DNA of 64,000 nt from Triplophysa rosa (GCF_024868665.1 NC_079908.1:624753-688752), one strand, 5' to 3'; counted from the first letter of the stretch, positions 1 to 53,504 are shown. Notes: generated by a model not told the origin, from the letters alone. Numbers and translations are program-made.

Positions 1-1565
1 TTCACACTGCTGCAGCAGTGTCTCTACCCTAAGCTATCTGTCTTCTCCTAATTTTCTTTCAGAAGCAGTAACCACGCAGGAGCCATTCCCTTTCCAGAGG
101 CCTCTGCCGCAACTCTACTCCAAGCGTCGGCCAGCAACTCTCCGGCCTCAAGCTCTGCTATGTTTTGGGGGCCATTAACACCTAGCCTTGGCTGCTGTCC
201 CTCGCTAGTTGCATCTTTTTAGGGGAAGCGCTCTGGGCTCGGACAAACACAGAGATCGGAGCCCTCTCCCCGGACAAGGGGGAGTGCTCTGGGTTCGGGA
301 AAGAATACCGACCTCAGAGCCCTCTCCCTGGACAGCACGGCAAATACGCATACAATATTCTCCGCTTACTTAATTGCGCCTATTTAATTATTTGCTAAGG
401 CGAACTTGTGAAATAGACGAGGTGTGTGCTCATGACTTTGAGTCTTATAAGATGTTAGAGAGGAGGGAACGAGAACGAGATCCTTGAACGGATCGCATGC
501 AGCAGATCGACCAGAGGGAGAGCCAGTACTCTCAAGGCAAAATCTCAGGCCGGAGCAGAGGACAGAGGGCGAAGGGTCTCAGCCAGATCTGAATACCAGA
601 TTCAACAGATCTGAATACCAGATCACACTTCCTACTGAACGTTCGTGCATAAAAAGCAGCGATAGCCGTGACAACATATATAAGCCTTCTCCGCTATGTG
701 GGCGGTCATCCGGCATGGCTTAGAAGGCAGCCCAGCCTCAGACCGCAGAGAAGACGAGGACAGGCACAGGTGCGCTGCAATCGCCTGCTCAACGGGGGAG
801 AATGCGCACATAGATGGCCGATCCTGAAGCGTGGGTGCGTGCCGACTGGGGCGCAGACCACGTTTTCATGACCTCCTCATGAACATCGGGCAAAAAAAGG
901 ATCTGGGTTTCTTTTGGCCGGCGTTGCAGCGGCCCAGCTGCAGAAACCACATGTCCAGCTTACTCCTCGCCAGCTCGTTGGGGGAGTCGAACTCGAGGCA
1001 GAGGTCTTGCACAGTCTTGGTGAGGACACGGACGAGCTCTTCATGAAGCGCAGGGGGGGCATCCCACTCCACTCGCTCCCTCTCAGACTCTGACAGATCC
1101 CTGTCCGAAGCTGCCAGCGACATGAGCTCAACCTCATCCCCCTACGTGCCAAACCGGACTACCTCTGTGGCGTCATCCACGGGACGGAGGCGCTCATCAG
1201 CAAAGAAGACTGGAGACCCGGGGGGCTGAGAGTGCTGAATGCTATCTAACAAAATCTCTGATGGCGGTGACTCTCCGAGCCTTCAGCACCCGCACCGGAA
1301 GGTCCTCGAAGTGCGGGCAGTTAGATTCGGAGAGAGCCGTCTCCACATGGGCCAGACCCAGGAAGAGCACGCAGTGTCCATGCGTGTCCTGTGGTTCGAT
1401 GGGCCCGGATTATAAGGCACACACGGGCATGCTGGAACACATGAGCATAAGGATCCTAGTTCTTCCTCTTCTCCTGGGTGTATCTGCAACAGCATGCAAA
1501 GGTAATTGAAGGAGAAAGATTCTGAGGGTATGCTGTGCAGACCGTGTACTATATAGGGGGGTGGC
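1..1565 (-). mobile_element. DIRS-like retroelement fragment, copy A (gag region, decayed)
   Basis: This is a degenerate retroelement read on the minus strand. Between about 870 and 1440 it encodes pieces of a gag-like protein: a Cys/His cluster (CALxSGP, HxxCVLCLG, HAETALSES, CPHFEDL) followed by the block LHEELVRVLTKTVQDLxLEFDS and, farther on, a VEQAIAAHLCP-like block. I recognise this layout from gag proteins of fish DIRS-type tyrosine-recombinase retroelements. No reverse transcriptase or recombinase is present, and stops and frameshifts break the frame. Positions 230-340 hold two diverged copies of a roughly 60-bp unit (GAGCCCTCTCC-ending). The element stops abruptly at about 1,565 where minisatellite sequence begins. 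The family assignment is from memory of motifs. Confidence 0.6.
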
Positions 1566-1658
1566 CACATAACCCCTGACCTGCCCACAGAACCCCTGAC
1601 CTGCCCACAGAACCCCTCACCTGTCCACAGAACCACTCATCTGTCCACAGAGAAACCC
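1566..1658. repeat. short remnant of the 20-bp minisatellite
   Basis: About four units of the ACAGAACCCCTCACCTGTCC-type repeat lie between the DIRS-like fragment and a truncated copy of an stk32 exon. The unit order matches the stretch at about 7,667-7,750, so this is one edge of the duplicated block rather than an independent array. Confidence 0.8.
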
Positions 1659-2640
1659 CGTTCAGTCTCCGTCTCTGATATCACACAAACACACATTTAC
1701 ATATACGGTCTGTCAGTGCACAAATCAGTATTTAGTGGTGTCTGGTGTGGCAGTGCAAACGTCACATCGTATGACATAATCTCAAGCTTTTCTGAGCAAC
1801 TGATATCAAAGTGATTTTAGTGCATGTGCATGAATCAAATTCCCACCATGTCCTAAAATGGATATCCGCACATTAACTTTAAACATTTATTTTGACAACC
1901 ATAAAGTGTCACAACACTTTTAAAAAACTGACAAGAAATCTTGCTACTTTTTCCTCCACTATACAAGTCAGTTGCTTTACTTGTTTTTTGTCCAAATTCA
2001 ATTATGAAAACATTGTAACAAGCTTTTGTTGCACGCCTTATCTATAATATCTACATCCAAGTCATTCACTTGTGAAACACTTGTGTTTGTGTGCTTTATA
2101 AACATACATTAGGGAGGAAGCCGGGTGGGATTTGTTTGTTAAGAACAGTGTCCTAGTTGACTTCAGACAGACATTCCACATCCTGAAGCTCTGACAGGCT
2201 GGAAATCCTCTGCTGAGCATCTACACACAACAGCTAACAACAACAGAAACCTTTTCATCTCTAAATCATTGCTCCACAAATTCATGCATCAATGAATGAA
2301 GTATAACTACAGTGCACTGGTGGGGTTATTGTTACCTTTCTTAAGAGAGATTTCATCCCTGGAGACCAGGCCACAGGGTAACACGGCTGAATCTTTTGGA
2401 AGGTTTGCAGGATTTCATTGGCTGGCGTGTTAGCACGCATGATGTACGGTCTCTAGAGAGAAAATACAGGATGAAAACAGCCAAACTGCTGCTGTGAAAT
2501 ATGCTCAGAGGGAAATCATGTGTCTAATTAGCTTTTATAACTGTGTGTCAGATTAAAGGTAAAGGCTTTTAACAACAAAAAATTAACCTGGTGTGTATAT
2601 TTGAATGAATGGATTACTCAAAATTCTGTAATGTTTAAGG
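1659..2640 (-). pseudogene. stk32: partial copy 0 of the stk32 3' region
   Basis: This is a near-identical partial duplicate of 5,911-6,900. It starts inside the RRRLNCDP exon and keeps only about the first 15 exon bases. It then carries the 126-bp exon at 2108-2233 and the 117-bp RPYIMRAN exon at 2336-2452, both with intact AG and GT flanks. In the 126-bp exon the tryptophan codon of the SEVNWD motif reads TAG (complement of 2153-2155), a premature stop. Diagnostic intron bases group it with the inverted copy at 9.6-14.0 kb rather than with copies 1 and 2. Confidence 0.8.
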
Positions 2641-2654
2641 CTGCATTTACACCA

Positions 2655-3410
2655 TAAGCATCTGCCCTCAGAACCCCTCACCTGTCCACAGAACCCCTCA
2701 CCTGCCCACAGAACACCTCACCTGCCCACAGAACACCTCAACTGTAAACAGAACCCCTGACCTGCCCACAGAACCCTTCACCTGTCCACAGAACCCCTCA
2801 CCTTTACACAGAACCCCTTACCTGTCCACAGAACCGCTCTCCTTATCACAGAACCCTTCACCTGCCCTCAGAACCCCTCACCTCTGCACAGAACCACTCA
2901 CCTGCCCACAGAACCATTACCTTCCCACAGAACCCATCACCTGTTCACAAAACCCCTCACCTGTCCACAAAACCTTTTCCTGTCCACATAACCCCTCACC
3001 TTTCCACAGAACTCCTCACCTGACCTCAGAACCCCTCACCTGCCCTCAGAACCATTACCTGCCCACAGAACCCCTCAACTGTCAAAAGAACCCCTGACCT
3101 GCCCACAGAACCCCTTACCTCTCCATAGAACCCCTCACCTCTACACAGAATCCCCTCACCTCTACACAGAACCCTTAGATGTCCACAGAACCGCTCACCT
3201 GTCCACAGAACCCCTCACCTGTGCACAGAACCGCTCACCTGTCCACAGAACCCCTCACCTGCCCAAAGATCCCATCACCTGCCCACAGAACACCTCACCT
3301 GCCCACAGAACACCTCACCTGTCCACAGCACCCCTCACCTGCCAACAAAACCCATCACCTGCCTACAGAACCCCTCACCTCTACACAAAACCCCCTCACC
3401 TGCCCACAGG
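2655..3410. repeat. 20-bp minisatellite array (splice-donor unit), copy 0
   Basis: About 38 imperfect units of an approximately 20-bp repeat whose minus-strand form is GGACAGGTGAGGGGTTCTGT. The same interior order of variant units is seen at 6,905-7,665. The array ends at about 3,410 where a second DIRS-like fragment starts without intervening sequence. Confidence 0.9.
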
Positions 3411-4767
3411 TGTGCTCATGACTTTGAGTCTTATAAGATGTTAGAGAGGAGGGAACGAGAACGAGATCCTTGAACGGATCGCATGCAGCAGATCGACCAG
3501 AGGGAAAGCCAGTACTCTCAAGGCAAAATCTCAGGCCGGAGCAGAGGGCGAAGGGTCTCAGCCAGATCTGAATACCAGATTCAACAGATCTGAATACCAG
3601 CTCACACTTCCTACTGAATGTTCATGCATAAAAAGCAGCGATAGCCGTGACAACATATATAAGCCTTCTCCGCTATGTGGGCGGTCATCCGGCATGGCTT
3701 AGACGGCAGCCCAGCCTCAGACCGCAGAGAAGACGAGGACGGGCACAGGTGCGCTGCAATCGCCTGCTCAACGGGGGAGAATGCGCACATAGATGGCCGA
3801 TCCTGAAGCATGGGTGCGTGCCGACTGGGGCGCAGACCACGTTTTCATGACCTCCTCATGAACATCGGGCAAAAAAAGGACCTGCGTTTCTTTTGGCCGG
3901 CGTTGCAGTGGCCCATCTGCAGAAACCACGTGTCCAGCTTACTCCTCGCCAGCTCGTTGGGGGAGTCGAACTCGAGGCCGAGGTCTTGCACAGTCTTGGT
4001 GAGGACACGGACGAGCTCTTCGTGAAGCGCAGGGGGGGCATCCCACTCCGCTCGCTCCCTCTCAGACTCTGACAGATCCCTGTCCGAAGCTGCCAGCGAC
4101 ATGAGCTCATCCTCATCCCTCTACGTGCCAAACCGGACTACCTCTGTGGCGTCATCCACGGGACGGAGGCGCTCATCAGCGAAGAAGACTGGAGACCCGG
4201 GGGGCTGAGAGTGCTGAATGCTATCTAACAAAATCTCTGATGGCGGCGACTCTCCGAGCCTTCAGCACCCGCACCGGAAGGTCCTCGAAGTGCGGGCAGT
4301 TAGACTCGGAGAGAGCCGTCTCCGCATGGGCCAGACCCAGGCAGAGCACGCAGTGTCCATGCGTCTCCTGTGGTTCGATGGGCCCGGAACATAAGGCACA
4401 CACGGGCATGCTGGAACACACGAGCAGAAGGATCCTAGTTTTTCCTCTTCTCCTGGGTGTATCTGCAACAGCATGCAAAGGTAATTGAAGGAGAAAGATT
4501 CTGAGGGTATGCTGTCCAGACCGTGTACTATATAGGGGGGTGGCCATGCCCCTAAGTGCCGTCTTGACTGACATTGGCCAGTTCCATTTTCATTTCTAAT
4601 GGCGTTGTTCAATAAGGCTTCAGTATAGGTTTGGAGAAGGGGATTCCCCTATCTTTTCACGCAATGTTGAGAGACCTCTCTCGAAAGGGAACCCAGCCAA
4701 ACAACTCCAGGAATTAATTTCCCTTCAAAGAAATTCAATCACCCGCTCACTTCAAATATCCCCTATA
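3411..4767 (-). mobile_element. DIRS-like retroelement fragment, copy B
   Basis: Second copy of the gag-bearing fragment, minus strand, nearly identical to copy A but with its gag-proximal flank retained (about 4,550-4,767, ending CCCTATATAG). Three broken coding pieces are visible: 4221-4574 (Cys/His cluster, about residues 55-100), 3845-4102 (LHEELVRVLTKTVQDLGLEF) and 3611-3811 (VEQAIAAHLCP). Stops separate them, so no functional gag is expected. It sits immediately downstream of the stk32 terminal exon and forms one edge of the duplicated block. The DIRS assignment is inferred from motif memory. Confidence 0.6.
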
Positions 4768-4768
4768 T

Positions 4769-5156
4769 AGTAGACCTGTCAACCCTCCAGTTTTATCTGG
4801 GATTCTCCTGTATTTTACTATTTTAATCCGGCTGTCATCTCGTTTAAATATTTTCTTGTATTTCTCACGTATTTTTAAGTTTTCTATACAAATATTTCAC
4901 TGGCAATATTTGATGTTTGCTACTTTCACCTCCGGTAAAGCAGGTGGCAGAATATAGAACATGTAACAAATACAGAACTCAAACTGCACCCGCTGAAGGA
5001 AAAGTCACATTTGTAATTCATAAAGAATGTCTTATTTCAGAATATTAACAATTACAAATTTAACCATTATTCGTAGTTAAGTACATTGTTGTAATATGCT
5101 TATGACTTGCAAATAAACCAGGCTTGATGACGTATCCAAATCTTGACAGGTATGAC
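4769..5156. mobile_element. MITE-like palindromic element
   Basis: The left end reads TAGACCTGTCAACCCTCC and the right end reads ATCTTGACAGGTATGACCTC, so ACCTGTCAA and TTGACAGGT are inverted termini about 385 bp apart around AT-rich non-coding sequence. It lies between the stk32 terminal exon and the DIRS-like fragment and recurs inverted at about 12,200-12,590. No transposase is present. The family is not identified. Confidence 0.45.
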
Positions 5157-5275
5157 CTCTATAAAACTTTGATCTGACAGATGATAAAGAAAGATCTTGA
5201 CAGAACCCTGTAGACAGACGTTCATGGACATTTTATGGACACTGAATGATGTCCAGCAGTGAGTGAGAGAAATCT

Positions 5276-47103
<41,828 letters not shown>

Positions 47104-48940
47104 CTCGTTGTAAGAGGTGATTTTAAAGAAGAAACATCCCTGTGCTGGTTAATGAGGGTACACACCTCTTCATTACATCCACCTGTGTCAGAACACATGA
47201 GAAAGATGAAGTGAACTGATCATGTAAACTTTCTTTTCCCAAAGCAGCTTTACCTTTCCTTCATTTGTTTACATCTGACAAGTCATTTTACATTATATTA
47301 CATGTTACATTCATGTATTCAGAGCTGGCTAGTTACGGATTACATGTCATCTGGATTACGTAATCACATTCCAAAAATCAAGTACTTGTCATTAGAGTAA
47401 ACTACATTTTTAAATAATCGCATCATATTCACAGAATGGCAGTAAATTGTTTACAGTTCAGTGATTTCAATTTTATTGTTTACATTTTTTTCACAGTGTT
47501 TCTTAATAAACATAGCCTATGTACCACATAGAGGGGAGGAAAAACGCACACAGAGCATTTGATAGCTGGATGTATAGACACCATGGGTGAGATGAGACAC
47601 AAGACTGGGTTCACGAGACCAAGACAAGATTTTCACACAATTTTTAAGAAATCCTCAGTGGTGAGGATATGATAAAAATTGTATTTTATTCAACTGAACA
47701 TCACAAAATGCTAAATAGTTTTAATGAATGTTTATTTTATGTCTATTTTATAAATTATAATATGATTTTAAAGTGACCGGGGCATCTTCAATACTCATTT
47801 CACCATAAACCTCCATCATGCTGATATCACCAGACAGCTTTTCACCTCAACAAGAAATCTTGTGAGATCTTGTCACACCCCTAATAGACATCATTTCATT
47901 TGTAAGGAAACTATTCAGTATTACTATCAGTACTGTACTTTACAAAGATATTAAGGCTCTTGTTGGTAATAAAGAATGGAATATATTTTTTCCTCTTTGT
48001 ATCTGTCAAAATAGTACAAAATGATCCTGCTTGAATATACGTGACGTGACATCAATTTGAAGTCAAAAGTATTTGAATTGTAATCCAAGAGTATAGTCAG
48101 GCTTTGCATGTCTTTTATATATTATATAATTATATATACAGTCACTGTATAACTTTTATATATTTTCTATCTCATTCAATAAAGTACAATAAACTTTGTA
48201 AATGTCATCCTCCAAACAAAGATTTTACTCTACTGTCATCATATTTTAGCAAGAGTTAACTCAATAAAACCACACAAGCATTAAATGTCAAATACACAAT
48301 CAGGATGAGTTTCAGCTGAAAGGTTCAATTGTGTTCACAGGACAACAGTGTTTATTTTATAGCCTCTCCTGTGACAACATGCCCCAATGTCATCACATCT
48401 TCAGTGAAGTGTATCTTGTTAAAGGAGGAAACAGTGAAAACGTTCTTTGGGGTTGTTTGTTGTAAAATGTCTGTAAACACTTATGCTGAGTTTTAGAGAA
48501 TGAGTCTATCCACAAATAATCTAACCTATTCACAATAATATATAGCCTACGTCATGTACAACTAGCCCCAGCGTCTTACGCGTAAAATGATGTAAAACAG
48601 CAGTAAGCATGTGTATTATGAATATTTTTAGCAGTATGTTATTGTCTGTAATGACAGGAAGTATCTGCACAATAACATACCGTATACAGCTACAGTATAA
48701 AACGACATTATAAATGAAACAGCAGTGAAATTATTCGTTGTATACAGTAGCAGGTGTAAGATCACGTATACCGTAGACCTGTGGCTGATGTTTGTAACAT
48801 TACACATACATGTTCATAACAGAGAAAGCATAAACACATACCGCATTACATGTCCGTATGATTCAGGTGTTCTGTCACGATGAATGAAGCGACCACACAG
48901 CACTAATGTCCCGATCACAGACGCTAATGAATGAAGACTA
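47104..48940. other. stk32 5' UTR / 5' intron region with repeat fragments
   Basis: Immediately upstream of the ATG is a short 5' UTR exon candidate (47,104-47,183) after TTCTGACACAG. Beyond lies AT-rich sequence with fragments of dispersed fish repeats (AGTTACGGATTACATGTCAT near 47,332; GAGACCAAGACAAGA near 47,617). No gene seen. Confidence 0.4.
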
Positions 48941-49080
48941 TCCCACACAACTTCTGCACTGCAATGCTGCGCGAGACACCTTGCAGAGCTCAACTCAATG
49001 ACACGCGCGGGCGGGCGGCCGGCCGGGAGCGCGCCGCGCACACATATACAACGCACTGTATAAAGACAAACACACGCATC
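48941..49080 (-). promoter_or_regulatory. CpG-rich putative stk32 promoter / 5' exon
   Basis: The only strongly CpG-rich patch upstream of stk32 (GCGCGGGCGGGCGGCCGGCC near 49,001-49,022 and GGGAGCGCGCCGCGC). It lies about 1.9 kb upstream of the ATG, consistent with a CpG-island promoter and a non-coding first exon. No TATA box is obvious. Inference from position and composition. Confidence 0.4.
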
Positions 49081-49150
49081 ATCCGATCACCTGTCTGATC
49101 ACACATCAGTGAGTGTGTTAGCGTGTGCGTGTGCGTGCGCGATGTGCGGT

Positions 49151-49156
<6 letters not shown>

Positions 49157-49189
<33 letters not shown>

Positions 49190-49202
49190 AAGGAGAAGAG
49201 AG

Positions 49203-49240
<38 letters not shown>

Positions 49241-49412
49241 GAAGAAGGGAGGACGAGGAGGAGGAGAGGGAAGAGAGAAGAGAGAGAGAAGAGCATAGAG
49301 AGAGAGAGGAGAGCAGAGAGAGAGAGAGAGAGAGAAAGAGAGGAGAGACAGAGACACAGAGGAAAGACAGAGATGAGAGAAAGCAGAGAAGGGAGAGAGA
49401 GAGAGCAGAATG
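49157..49412. repeat. long purine (GA-rich) tract
   Basis: About 255 bp almost entirely of G and A on the plus strand, with (GA)n runs and AGAGAGGAGAG blocks. It borders the CpG-rich patch. Arg/Glu-rich plus-strand and Ser/Leu-rich minus-strand open frames across it are artefacts of composition. Confidence 0.95.
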
Positions 49413-50374
49413 ATGATGATGTTGTTCCTCGTCTGTGTGTAAATGCATCTCAGTTACATGTTCCTCATTTATTCACTGGTTTTCATGGGCTTTTGTGTAC
49501 TGATCTGCACTTTTGTGGTTTTGTTTGAGAGTCCGCACTGCTTTTTATGACCAGACAACACTTGAACATAAATCTACTGGTGTGGGAAAACTACACGTAC
49601 GTCTTGTTATGACTGGTTCTCAATGACGTACTGTAGTTCATCCAGATGCATTCGTTCGCTTTAAAAAGAAAAGAAAACCGTATGCATTTCCTAGGCTAAC
49701 ACGTTTTTATATTTTTAAATGACGTATATTTTAAATGACAATATATTTTTTGCAAATGGCAAAACGAACATGCAGTACAGAACATAATATGACAGTCATT
49801 ATTTTATGAAAGTCAAGAGGACATCAAGGTCATGGGGGGTTCTTTTATGTACATTTCTTTCTAGAACACATTAGGCTGTAATGAAATGGATGTAGGTCTG
49901 TTTAGTCAGTAAGAGAGCAATGGGATCTCTCAGATTCAAGCCCAATCAACATTTCACTATTGGCAGTGTGGAGTAGCTACTTTACAAGATTAGATGCACA
50001 CACAGCTCTTTAATAGCTTAACTAGCGTTTACACGCGCACCAGACACCCCTGACTGAAGAACAGCACAATAAGAACACAACACATCTGCACATGTCACCT
50101 CAACACACACACTCTCGACTTTTCTATTCACAATCAGTGTTATTCTGTTTCTCTTGAGAAAAGTCAAACTCGGTTTATAAGCGCAATGAACTGCCGCAAT
50201 GTTATGCTGCCCTCTGCTGGTAAACTGATAAAACACACACATGATTTCATCCATAGTATTTAATCTGTTTTAAGGTTTATGTCCTGACAAGTAAATACTT
50301 ACCATTCTTTAATTTCACATTTGACAATAATACTAACTATCATGTATAACACAATCATTAGGAATTATGTTGAC
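49413..50374. other. intergenic sequence
   Basis: AT-rich sequence between the divergent kinases. No gene recognised. Confidence 0.45.
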
Positions 50375-50489
50375 TAAAAGTATCCAGAAGAAATCAAAAC
50401 GGTCATATTTTAACATCTTCAAAGTAGCCACCCTTCACCTAGAATGTGAAGCAGTTTGACCCAGAGTCCCTTTTCTGAGCTTTTGTTAG

Positions 50490-50490
<1 letters not shown>
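50375..50490. mobile_element. truncated member of the 31.7-kb repeat family
   Basis: Shares TATCCAGAAGAAATC-like and CAAAGTAGCCACCCTTCACC segments with 31,790-31,870. It is cut off at the (TA)n tract and Tc1-like insertion. Confidence 0.5.

Positions 50491-50491
<1 letters not shown>

Positions 50492-50527
<36 letters not shown>
50492..50527. repeat. (TA)n microsatellite
   Basis: About 17 TA units, the site of the adjacent Tc1-like insertion. Confidence 0.95.
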
Positions 50528-50530
<3 letters not shown>

Positions 50531-51214
50531 CGATCAGGCATAACATTATGAGCACTGACAGGTGCTCCAAAACTGCAGCTCTTCTGATGTGTTCCCGGTC
50601 TGCAGTGATCACTATCAGTCATTAGTGGTCAAGGAACAATAGTGAACCGACGACAGGGTCATGGGCAGCCAAGGTTCACTGATGCACGTGGGGAGCGAAG
50701 GCTGGCCTGTGTGGTCCCATCCAACAGACCAGCTATTGTAGTTTAAATTGCTGAAGTTACGCAAAGGGATAGTTTACCCAAAAATCCTGTCATCATTGAC
50801 TCGCCCTCAAGTTGTTCCAAATCTGTATAAATTACTTTTTTTCTGCTGAACACAAAGGAAGATATTTGTAAGCATTTCAGTAACCAAACAGATCTCATCC
50901 CCCGTTGACTCCCATAGTATTTATTTTCCCTACTATGGCAGTAAATGGGGGATGATATCTGTTTACTTACTGACATTCTTCCAAATATCTTCATTTTTGT
51001 TTAGCAGAACGAAGACATTTATACAGGTTTAGAACAACTTATGGGTGAGTTGATGATGACAGGATTTTCATTTTTGGGTGAACTATCCCTTGAATGCTGG
51101 TTCTGATAGAAAGCTGTCAGAAGACACATCACAGTTTGTTGCGTATGGGGCTGCAGAAGGAGGACCAACACAATATTAGGAGGGTGGTCATAATGTTATG
51201 CCTGATCGGTGTAT
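50527..51214 (+). mobile_element. internally deleted Tc1-like transposon carrying a nested MITE
   Basis: Inverted termini ACACCGATCAGGCATAACAT and its complement ATGTTATGCCTGATCGGTGT (51,193-51,212) are flanked by TA. The interior keeps the helix-turn-helix part of a Tc1/mariner transposase in broken form: SKTAALLMCSRSAV-like near 50,563, RRQGHGQPRF near 50,650 and RGERRLACVV near 50,690. It later retains GSDRK and SLLRMGLQK near 51,110-51,160. The catalytic DDE region is absent. A second element (50,764-51,096) is inserted in the middle. Confidence 0.8.
50764..51096. mobile_element. MITE with GGGATAGTTYACCC termini, nested in the Tc1-like element
   Basis: Starts GGGATAGTTTACCCAAAAAT and ends ATTTTTGGGTGAACTATCCC. 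Internal halves are also complementary (TTGTTCCAAATCTGTATAAA versus TTTATACAGGTTTAGAACAA; GGAAGATATTTG versus CAAATATCTTC), so the whole 330 bp is a near-perfect hairpin. The same family recurs at 58,385-58,765. Confidence 0.85.
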
Positions 51215-51480
51215 TTATACTGTAGACACCGATTTTTACTGTACCTGAACTCTTAGGTTACTCAAGCACAGACTCTCCTATATATCCTATAAATCAGGGC
51301 TTTTTAGAGCTTCAAATTAACTGGAAAATGTTTATAAGTGCTGAGTGGTGTGCTGTTTATTCATAATAAAAATGGCCTAATAAGAATTTTTTTAATAAAT
51401 TATTCGTCATCTTGAGCCCCCCTGTTGAAATTCACTGATATACTGTATATCATCTGAAATGTAACCCTTTCATGCATTAA
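51097..51480. other. end of Tc1-like remnant and unassigned sequence
   Basis: Beyond the Tc1-like terminus (51,214) the sequence is AT-rich with no recognised feature. Confidence 0.45.
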
Positions 51481-52121
51481 TTATTTACATTTATTCATTT
51501 TTATCCAAAGTGACTTACAAGTAAGAGAGATTAAACAGAGCTGATAGTTTACAAGGCCATGCTACTAGAAGGATTAACGCTAAAGTAAGCAAGGGAGAGA
51601 AAGATCAACATGAAAGACCTTTTTTATTAGACATAAAACATAGACAGTTGAAAATGACATAACTAATAGACAGTTATTGGTTACTGGTTAGTCATTTGCA
51701 AAGGCTTGACTGCATTGGTTTGAAAGGCCGGCCAGTAGAGAATTGCAGTAGTCCAGTCTTGATATGACCAGAGCTTGGACTAGCAGCTGAGAGGCATGCT
51801 CTGACAGAAACGGCCTGCTTTTCCTGATGTTGCTAGAGCACATACCGTGTAAGTTCGAGTAGTTGCTGCGATGTGGGAGGTGAATTCAGACTGGTCGTCA
51901 ACATCACCCTCAGGTTCCTCGCAGACTTGTGGGTGTTATAGTTGAGGATCTGAGCTGAATGGCAAGGTGGTGTTCAATTGATGGGTGGGAGAGTTGGTTA
52001 AATACTACCCTTTCGAGGGCCTTGGAAAGGAAAGGCAGGTGAGATTGGTCTGTAGTTGCGGATCACTGAGGGGTCGAGTGTTGGTTTCTTGAGTAAAGGT
52101 GTTACCCCAGGGCTTGTTTAA
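51481..52121 (-). mobile_element. older LINE fragment, 3' part, left of the nested insertion
   Basis: The plus strand shows TTATCCAAAGTGACTTACAA, a common 3' end of fish LINEs read on the minus strand, then LINE reverse-transcriptase 3' sequence (complement of TCTTGATATGACCAGAGCTT and TGGTCTGTAGTTGCGGATCA). It stops at GGCTTGTTTAA, where the 5.3-kb LINE is inserted, and resumes at 57,390. Confidence 0.65.
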
Positions 52122-52503
52122 TCCAGTCTGTCACTCTCTCTTCTCAATGTTGGTTTGGTTTCCTGTTTCCTGTTTCCTGCATCGCTGCCGGCGGCTTGTT
52201 TGTATCAGTGCTCTTACCACTTCGCTCTAATATTAGTGTATTTTATTGTCGTTGCTAACTTATCCTGATATCTCAATAACCCTGTTCTTGTTATCTACTT
52301 GAAGATTCTAAACCAAAAGTGATAGTTAACTTAACGCCGTTAGCATAGCAATAGCGTGTTAGCTTGCTTTCTGTTTACACTGTGGAATATCATCTTGCCT
52401 CTGGTTTGTCTTGTGTGCTAACTGTTTCTCTTTTTAAGCGAGTATACTACGATCCATCGAGCAACCTTGGTAAGTTGGAATTGCACTTCAAATCCGGTGA
52501 GTT

Positions 52504-53469
52504 ATGGCTTCTATTCCTATTATTGTTACTTGCACCTCATGTCATATGTTTAGCTTAGCCTTCTCTGTCAGCTGCGAGGGCTTTATATGCGATAAATGCA
52601 GGGAAATAGTTAGGCTGACAGAGAAGATCTTAGAATTAGAGTCTCGCATCCAATCTTTATCTGAGGATAGTAAGAGTTTAACGACGATAGAAAACACTTT
52701 GGATGCGAGCAACATTAGCGCACACAGCTCGGTTCCGGTTGAAAATCCCCCGCAGCTGGGAAACTTCGTGACTGTGAGACGGCGTAGTCGCAGGACAAAA
52801 CATCACTCGACCGTTCCGATTACAGTCTCGAACAGGTTTGCCCCGCTCAGTGACGCACCGACTGAGAAACCTGCTGAAAGTGCCCTAGTTATCGGTGATT
52901 CTATTGTTCGGAACGTTAACATAGAGGCACCAGCCACCATAGTCAAATGTTTACCGGGAGCCAGAGCGCCTGACATCAAGTCAAATTTAAATGTGCTGGC
53001 TAAGGCTAATCGTAAATTCAGTAAGATTGTTATTCACGTCGGCACAAATGATGTTCGACTCCGTCAATCGGAGATCACAAAAGATAACATTAAAGAGGTG
53101 TGTGAGCTCGCAAGCATGATGTCAGACACTGTAATATTCTCTGGCCCCCTCACTGCTTATCGTGGTGATGAGATTTATAGCAGATTATCATCACTAAATG
53201 GCTGGTTGTCTGAGTGGTGCCTGCAGAATGATATAGTTTTTATAAATAACTGGAAGAGTTTTGAGGGCAGACCTGACCTGTTGAAACGAGATGGTCTCCA
53301 TCCCTCCTGGGCTGGGGTTCCATCCTGTCTAGAAATATGGCAAAAAGTCTTAATGCTAATGCTAAAACTTGACTCGCTGGGGCCCAGGTCAGGGAGCAGA
53401 CAGTATGGCTTAACCAACTGTCTGCTTGCCGTCTCACGTCGCAGAATACACAAAATGTACAACATGTAG
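52504..53469 (+). CDS. LINE ORF1 protein: zinc motif, coiled coil, SGNH-esterase domain
   Basis: 321 residues, uninterrupted. An N-terminal Cys cluster (C10, C13, C24, C29, C32) resembles the treble-clef/PHD-like motif of CR1/L2 ORF1 proteins. A short amphipathic coiled coil follows (EKILELESRIQSLSE, about 40-55), then a basic RRRSRRTKHH stretch (92-101). The SGNH hydrolase core has block I GDSIVRN (131-137), block III VGTND (179-183) and block V DGLHPSW (263-269), with Ser133, Asn182, Asp263 and His266 as predicted active-site residues. Known CR1/L2 ORF1 proteins of this kind bind RNA and have esterase folds. The Met at 52504 gives the complete zinc motif. Confidence 0.8.
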   Translation: MASIPIIVTCTSCHMFSLAFSVSCEGFICDKCREIVRLTEKILELESRIQSLSEDSKSLTTIENTLDASNISAHSSVPVENPPQLGNFVTVRRRSRRTKHHSTVPITVSNRFAPLSDAPTEKPAESALVIGDSIVRNVNIEAPATIVKCLPGARAPDIKSNLNVLAKANRKFSKIVIHVGTNDVRLRQSEITKDNIKEVCELASMMSDTVIFSGPLTAYRGDEIYSRLSSLNGWLSEWCLQNDIVFINNWKSFEGRPDLLKRDGLHPSWAGVPSCLEIWQKVLMLMLKLDSLGPRSGSRQYGLTNCLLAVSRRRIHKMYNM

Positions 53470-53504
53470 TAATCCGTTCTCCCAAACATCACAAAATAGA
53501 GACT

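Noticed and set aside
2655..3410. CRISPR-like regular repeat
   Set aside because: Units are contiguous 20-mers without spacers, in a vertebrate intron; it is a minisatellite.
49118..49448. Ser/Leu-rich (minus) and Arg/Glu-rich (plus) open frames
   Set aside because: They are composition artefacts of the GA-rich tract.
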